A program made the position numbers and the translations under genes. The notes under the pieces were generated by a model. The model made no database searches. It was not told the origin of the DNA and saw only the letters and a list, made by a program, of their open reading frames with translations. Shown one piece after another: positions 4,319 to 6,420 of a stretch of 6,420 bases of DNA (positions within the stretch are counted from its first letter, which is position 1; each line of letters starts with the position of its first letter). Origin of the DNA: Pirellulales bacterium (lineage in GTDB: Bacteria; Planctomycetota; Planctomycetia; Pirellulales; JALHLM01). The stretch covers positions 1-6,420 of the forward strand of contig JALHLM010000365.1 in assembly GCA_022844585.1 (NCBI GenBank). Reading direction: 5' to 3'.

Positions 4319-6226
4319 ATGGCACAAGGCGAAAAGATTATCGGGATCGACCTCGGCACCACGAACTCGGTGGTGGCGGTGATGGAAGGCAAAGAGGCCA
4401 AGGTGATTCCCAATCAAGAAGGTAATCGCCTGACGCCCAGCGTGGTCGCGTTCAACGACAAGGGAGACGTGTTGGTGGGCGAGCCGGCGCGGCGCCAGGC
4501 CGTCACCAATCCGAAGCGGACCGTGTACTCGATCAAGCGGTTCATGGGCCGCCGTCACAACGAAGTGGCGGGCGAAGAGAAGATGGTCCCTTACCAGGTC
4601 GTGGGCGGCCCGGAAGATTACGTCAAGGTCGGCGTGGGCGATAAGCAATTCACGCCCTCGGAGATTTCGGCGAAGGTGCTCCGCAAGTTGAAGGAGTCGG
4701 CCGAAGCCTACCTGGGGCACAAGGTCAACAAGGCGGTGGTGACGGTTCCGGCGTACTTCAACGACGCGCAACGCCAGGCGACGAAAGACGCCGGGCAGTT
4801 GGCGGGCTTGGAAGTGGCGCGGATCATCAACGAGCCGACCGCAGCGGCGCTGGCGTATGGCTTGGACCGTAAAGAACACGAGAAGATCGTGGTCTTCGAC
4901 TTGGGCGGCGGTACGTTCGACGTCTCTGCGCTGGAAGTGGCGGACGGCGTGTTCCGCGTGATCAGCACCAACGGCGATACGCACCTGGGCGGCGACGACT
5001 TCGACGAAGTGTTGATCAACCATGTCGCCGAGGAATTCAAGAAGGAACAGGGGATCGATCTCCGCAAGGACACGATGGCCCTGCAGCGTTTGCAAGAAGC
5101 GTGCGAGAAGGCCAAGAAGGAGTTGAGCGCGGGAAGCTCGACCGACATCAATCTGCCGTTTATCACGGCGGATGCGAACGGCCCGAAGCACTTGCAAGTC
5201 AACATTACGCGGGCCAAGTTCGAGCAGTTGGTCGATCATTTGATCGAGCGCTGCCGCGGCCCCGTGGAGCAGGCGCTCAAGGACGCGAAGCTGAAGCCGA
5301 GCGACATCGACGAGGTGGTGTTGGTCGGCGGCTCGACGCGCATTCCGAAGGTGCAAGAGCTGGTCACGAAGATGTTCGGCAAGGAGCCGCATCGCGGGGT
5401 GAATCCCGACGAAGTGGTGGCCGTGGGCGCCGCGATTCAGGGGGGCGTGCTGGCTGGCGACGTGCAGGACGTATTGCTGCTGGACGTGACGCCGCTGTCG
5501 CTGGGCATCGAGACGGAGGGCGGCGTGATGACGGCGCTGGTCGAGCGCAACACCACCATTCCGGCCGAGAAGGAACAGACCTTCAGCACCGCGGCCGACA
5601 ATCAAACGGCCGTCACGGTGAAGGTGTACCAGGGCGAGCGGCCGATGGCGCGGGACAACCGGCTGTTGGGCGAGTTCAACCTGGAAGGCATCCCGCCGGC
5701 GCCGCGCGGCGTGCCGCAGATCAAGGTGAAGTTCGATATCGACGCCAACGGCATCTTGAACGTGTCGGCGAAGGACGTCGGGACGGGCAAAGAGCACACG
5801 GTGCGGATCGAGCAATCGAGCGGCCTGAGCGAAGCGGAAATCAAAGCCAAGCTCGCGGACGCCGAAGCGCACGCGGCCGAGGACAAGAAGAAGCGGCAAC
5901 TGGCCGAGTTACACAATCAGGCCGAGACGATGTGCTATCAGCTCGAAAAGCTGATCAAGGAGCAAGGCGACAAGCTGAGCGCCAGCGACAAAGCGCCGCT
6001 GGAAGCTGCGATTGCGAAGACCCGCGACGTGGCGAAGAGCGACGACGTGGACAAGATCAAGTCGGCGATCGGCGAACTGGAACAGGTCTCGCACGCGTTC
6101 AGCAAGACGCTGTACGAGGCCGGCGCGAAGGGGAGCGGTGGGCCGGCGCCGGAAGCGGCTTCGTCGAACGGCGCGAAGGCCGGCGACGAGGATGTGGTTG
6201 ATGCGGAGTTCGAGGTGAAGGAATAA
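4319..6226 (+). CDS. dnaK: Molecular chaperone DnaK (Hsp70)
   Basis: The gene encodes a 635-aa cytoplasmic ATP-dependent chaperone, close to the 638 aa of E. coli DnaK. It binds exposed hydrophobic segments of unfolded proteins and cycles with DnaJ and GrpE. ATG at 4319 follows GGAGGAG (4302-4308) by 10 bases. The nucleotide-binding domain (1-383) shows IGIDLGTTNS (8-17), the catalytic-region Lys73 in SIKRFMG, INEPTAAALAYGLD (170-183), DLGGGTFDVS (194-203, with Thr199 at the classical autophosphorylation position) and VLVGGSTRIPKV (334-345). The interdomain linker is DVLLLDVTPLSLG (384-396). The substrate-binding beta-sandwich follows to about 503, then a helical lid, a flexible Gly/Ala/Pro-rich tail (602-620) and a typical acidic bacterial end, DVVDAEFEVKE. 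All motifs are intact. Neither grpE nor dnaJ is adjacent, so it seems monocistronic, with a sigma-54 promoter upstream and a hairpin downstream. Confidence 0.99.
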   Translation: MAQGEKIIGIDLGTTNSVVAVMEGKEAKVIPNQEGNRLTPSVVAFNDKGDVLVGEPARRQAVTNPKRTVYSIKRFMGRRHNEVAGEEKMVPYQVVGGPEDYVKVGVGDKQFTPSEISAKVLRKLKESAEAYLGHKVNKAVVTVPAYFNDAQRQATKDAGQLAGLEVARIINEPTAAALAYGLDRKEHEKIVVFDLGGGTFDVSALEVADGVFRVISTNGDTHLGGDDFDEVLINHVAEEFKKEQGIDLRKDTMALQRLQEACEKAKKELSAGSSTDINLPFITADANGPKHLQVNITRAKFEQLVDHLIERCRGPVEQALKDAKLKPSDIDEVVLVGGSTRIPKVQELVTKMFGKEPHRGVNPDEVVAVGAAIQGGVLAGDVQDVLLLDVTPLSLGIETEGGVMTALVERNTTIPAEKEQTFSTAADNQTAVTVKVYQGERPMARDNRLLGEFNLEGIPPAPRGVPQIKVKFDIDANGILNVSAKDVGTGKEHTVRIEQSSGLSEAEIKAKLADAEAHAAEDKKKRQLAELHNQAETMCYQLEKLIKEQGDKLSASDKAPLEAAIAKTRDVAKSDDVDKIKSAIGELEQVSHAFSKTLYEAGAKGSGGPAPEAASSNGAKAGDEDVVDAEFEVKE

Positions 6227-6235
6227 ACTCTCTTT

Positions 6236-6263
6236 TCACCGCGGAGGCGCGGAGACGCTGAGG
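6236..6263 (+). repeat. Short octamer repeat (CGCGGAGG-type) after dnaK
   Basis: Three imperfect octamers lie end to end: CGCGGAGG (6240-6247), CGCGGAGA (6248-6255) and CGCTGAGG (6256-6263), preceded by TTCAC. The pattern recalls the dispersed accgcagagacgcagag-style repeat seen in several environmental phyla; that resemblance is from memory. It lies in the dnaK 3' untranslated region. Confidence 0.5.
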
Positions 6264-6302
6264 GGACGAGAGAGAGAAAAAAGGCCGGAACAGTGAAGAG
6301 GT

Positions 6303-6340
6303 AACGGGGCCGGGGTGCGCTTGTCGCACGCCGGCCCGTT
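6303..6340 (+). terminator. Strong hairpin downstream of dnaK, probable terminator
   Basis: Bases 6303-6319 pair with 6325-6340 around a 5-base loop (CTTGT). The stem has about 15 pairs, mostly GC, with one bulged G and one G-G mismatch. It starts 77 bp after the dnaK stop. The outer stem ends in GTT and there is no long T-tract, so the hairpin is clear but intrinsic termination is inferred from position and strength. Confidence 0.6.
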
Positions 6341-6358
6341 GCATGAATGGAGTTTGAC

Positions 6359-6420
6359 ACTAGCCCGACGCGCAAGCGAGGGGGAGCGGACGTTGGGCTG
6401 GCGTAAACGCTGTATGCGCA
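6359..6420. repeat. Second copy of the 102-bp palindromic repeat, cut by the window edge
   Basis: Bases 6359-6386 are identical to the left arm at 3918-3945. The following 34 bases align with the loop of the first copy, with substitutions and one 1-base gap, sharing ACG..TGGG and GTAAACG. The inner hairpin is kept as GCGTA (6401-6405) with TATGC (6413-6417) around a 7-base loop. If complete, the inverted arm should lie about 10-40 bases beyond the window. Confidence 0.8.

Noticed and set aside
4054..4413. Minus-strand ORFs across the dnaK leader
   Set aside because: No ribosome binding site or family signal, they cross the sigma-54 promoter and the dnaK start, and their composition looks random.
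4310..5899. Long minus-strand ORF (529 aa) opposite dnaK
   Set aside because: Arg/His/Leu-rich mirror of the dnaK codons; dnaK is unmistakable on the other strand, so this is a GC-driven shadow.

Overview
The window looks like chromosomal DNA from a GC-rich planctomycete, probably of the Pirellula/Rhodopirellula type. Three things suggest this. One protein has a planctomycete-style N-terminal tag (ETLEDRKMMA) followed by hemolysin-type Gly/Asp repeats. A Tat-exported Gfo/Idh/MocA oxidoreductase belongs to a family strongly expanded in that phylum. The spacers carry several families of palindromic repeats. No rRNA or 16S marker is present, so the assignment rests on protein style.

Layout, left to right. 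A perfect hairpin (17-42) lies just beyond the 3' end of a minus-strand gene for a 271-aa LEPR-type, RTX-like surface or secreted protein (74-889). Next comes a REP/RAYT module. A minus-strand REP-associated tyrosine transposase (1109-1657) sits between two repeat units that face it in opposite orientation (1015-1102 and 1673-1765), and a third unit follows (1847-1937). Each unit has a GTAG tetranucleotide next to a GTCAGGCA...TGCCTGAC inverted pair. The third unit overlaps the end of a minus-strand gene for a 163-aa hypothetical protein (1934-2425), whose stop codon lies inside the repeat. That gene starts 9 bp after the stop of the oxidoreductase gene (2435-3763, minus), so the two probably form a small operon.

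The 555-bp divergent spacer (3764-4318) separates the oxidoreductase from dnaK (plus strand, 4319-6226). It holds a weak sigma-70-like promoter candidate for the oxidoreductase, a 102-bp palindromic repeat (3918-4019), and a textbook -24/-12 sigma-54 promoter (4173-4188) aimed at dnaK. No CIRCE operator was found. Downstream of dnaK are a short octamer repeat, a strong terminator-like hairpin, and a second copy of the 102-bp palindromic repeat that the window edge cuts off.

The genes do not form one pathway: envelope protein, transposase, oxidoreductase and chaperone are functionally separate. The most interesting points are the apparent sigma-54 control of dnaK, the RAYT with its GTAG-tagged repeat units, and the second repeat family that brackets dnaK. 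In that second family an inner hairpin shows one compensatory base change between copies.
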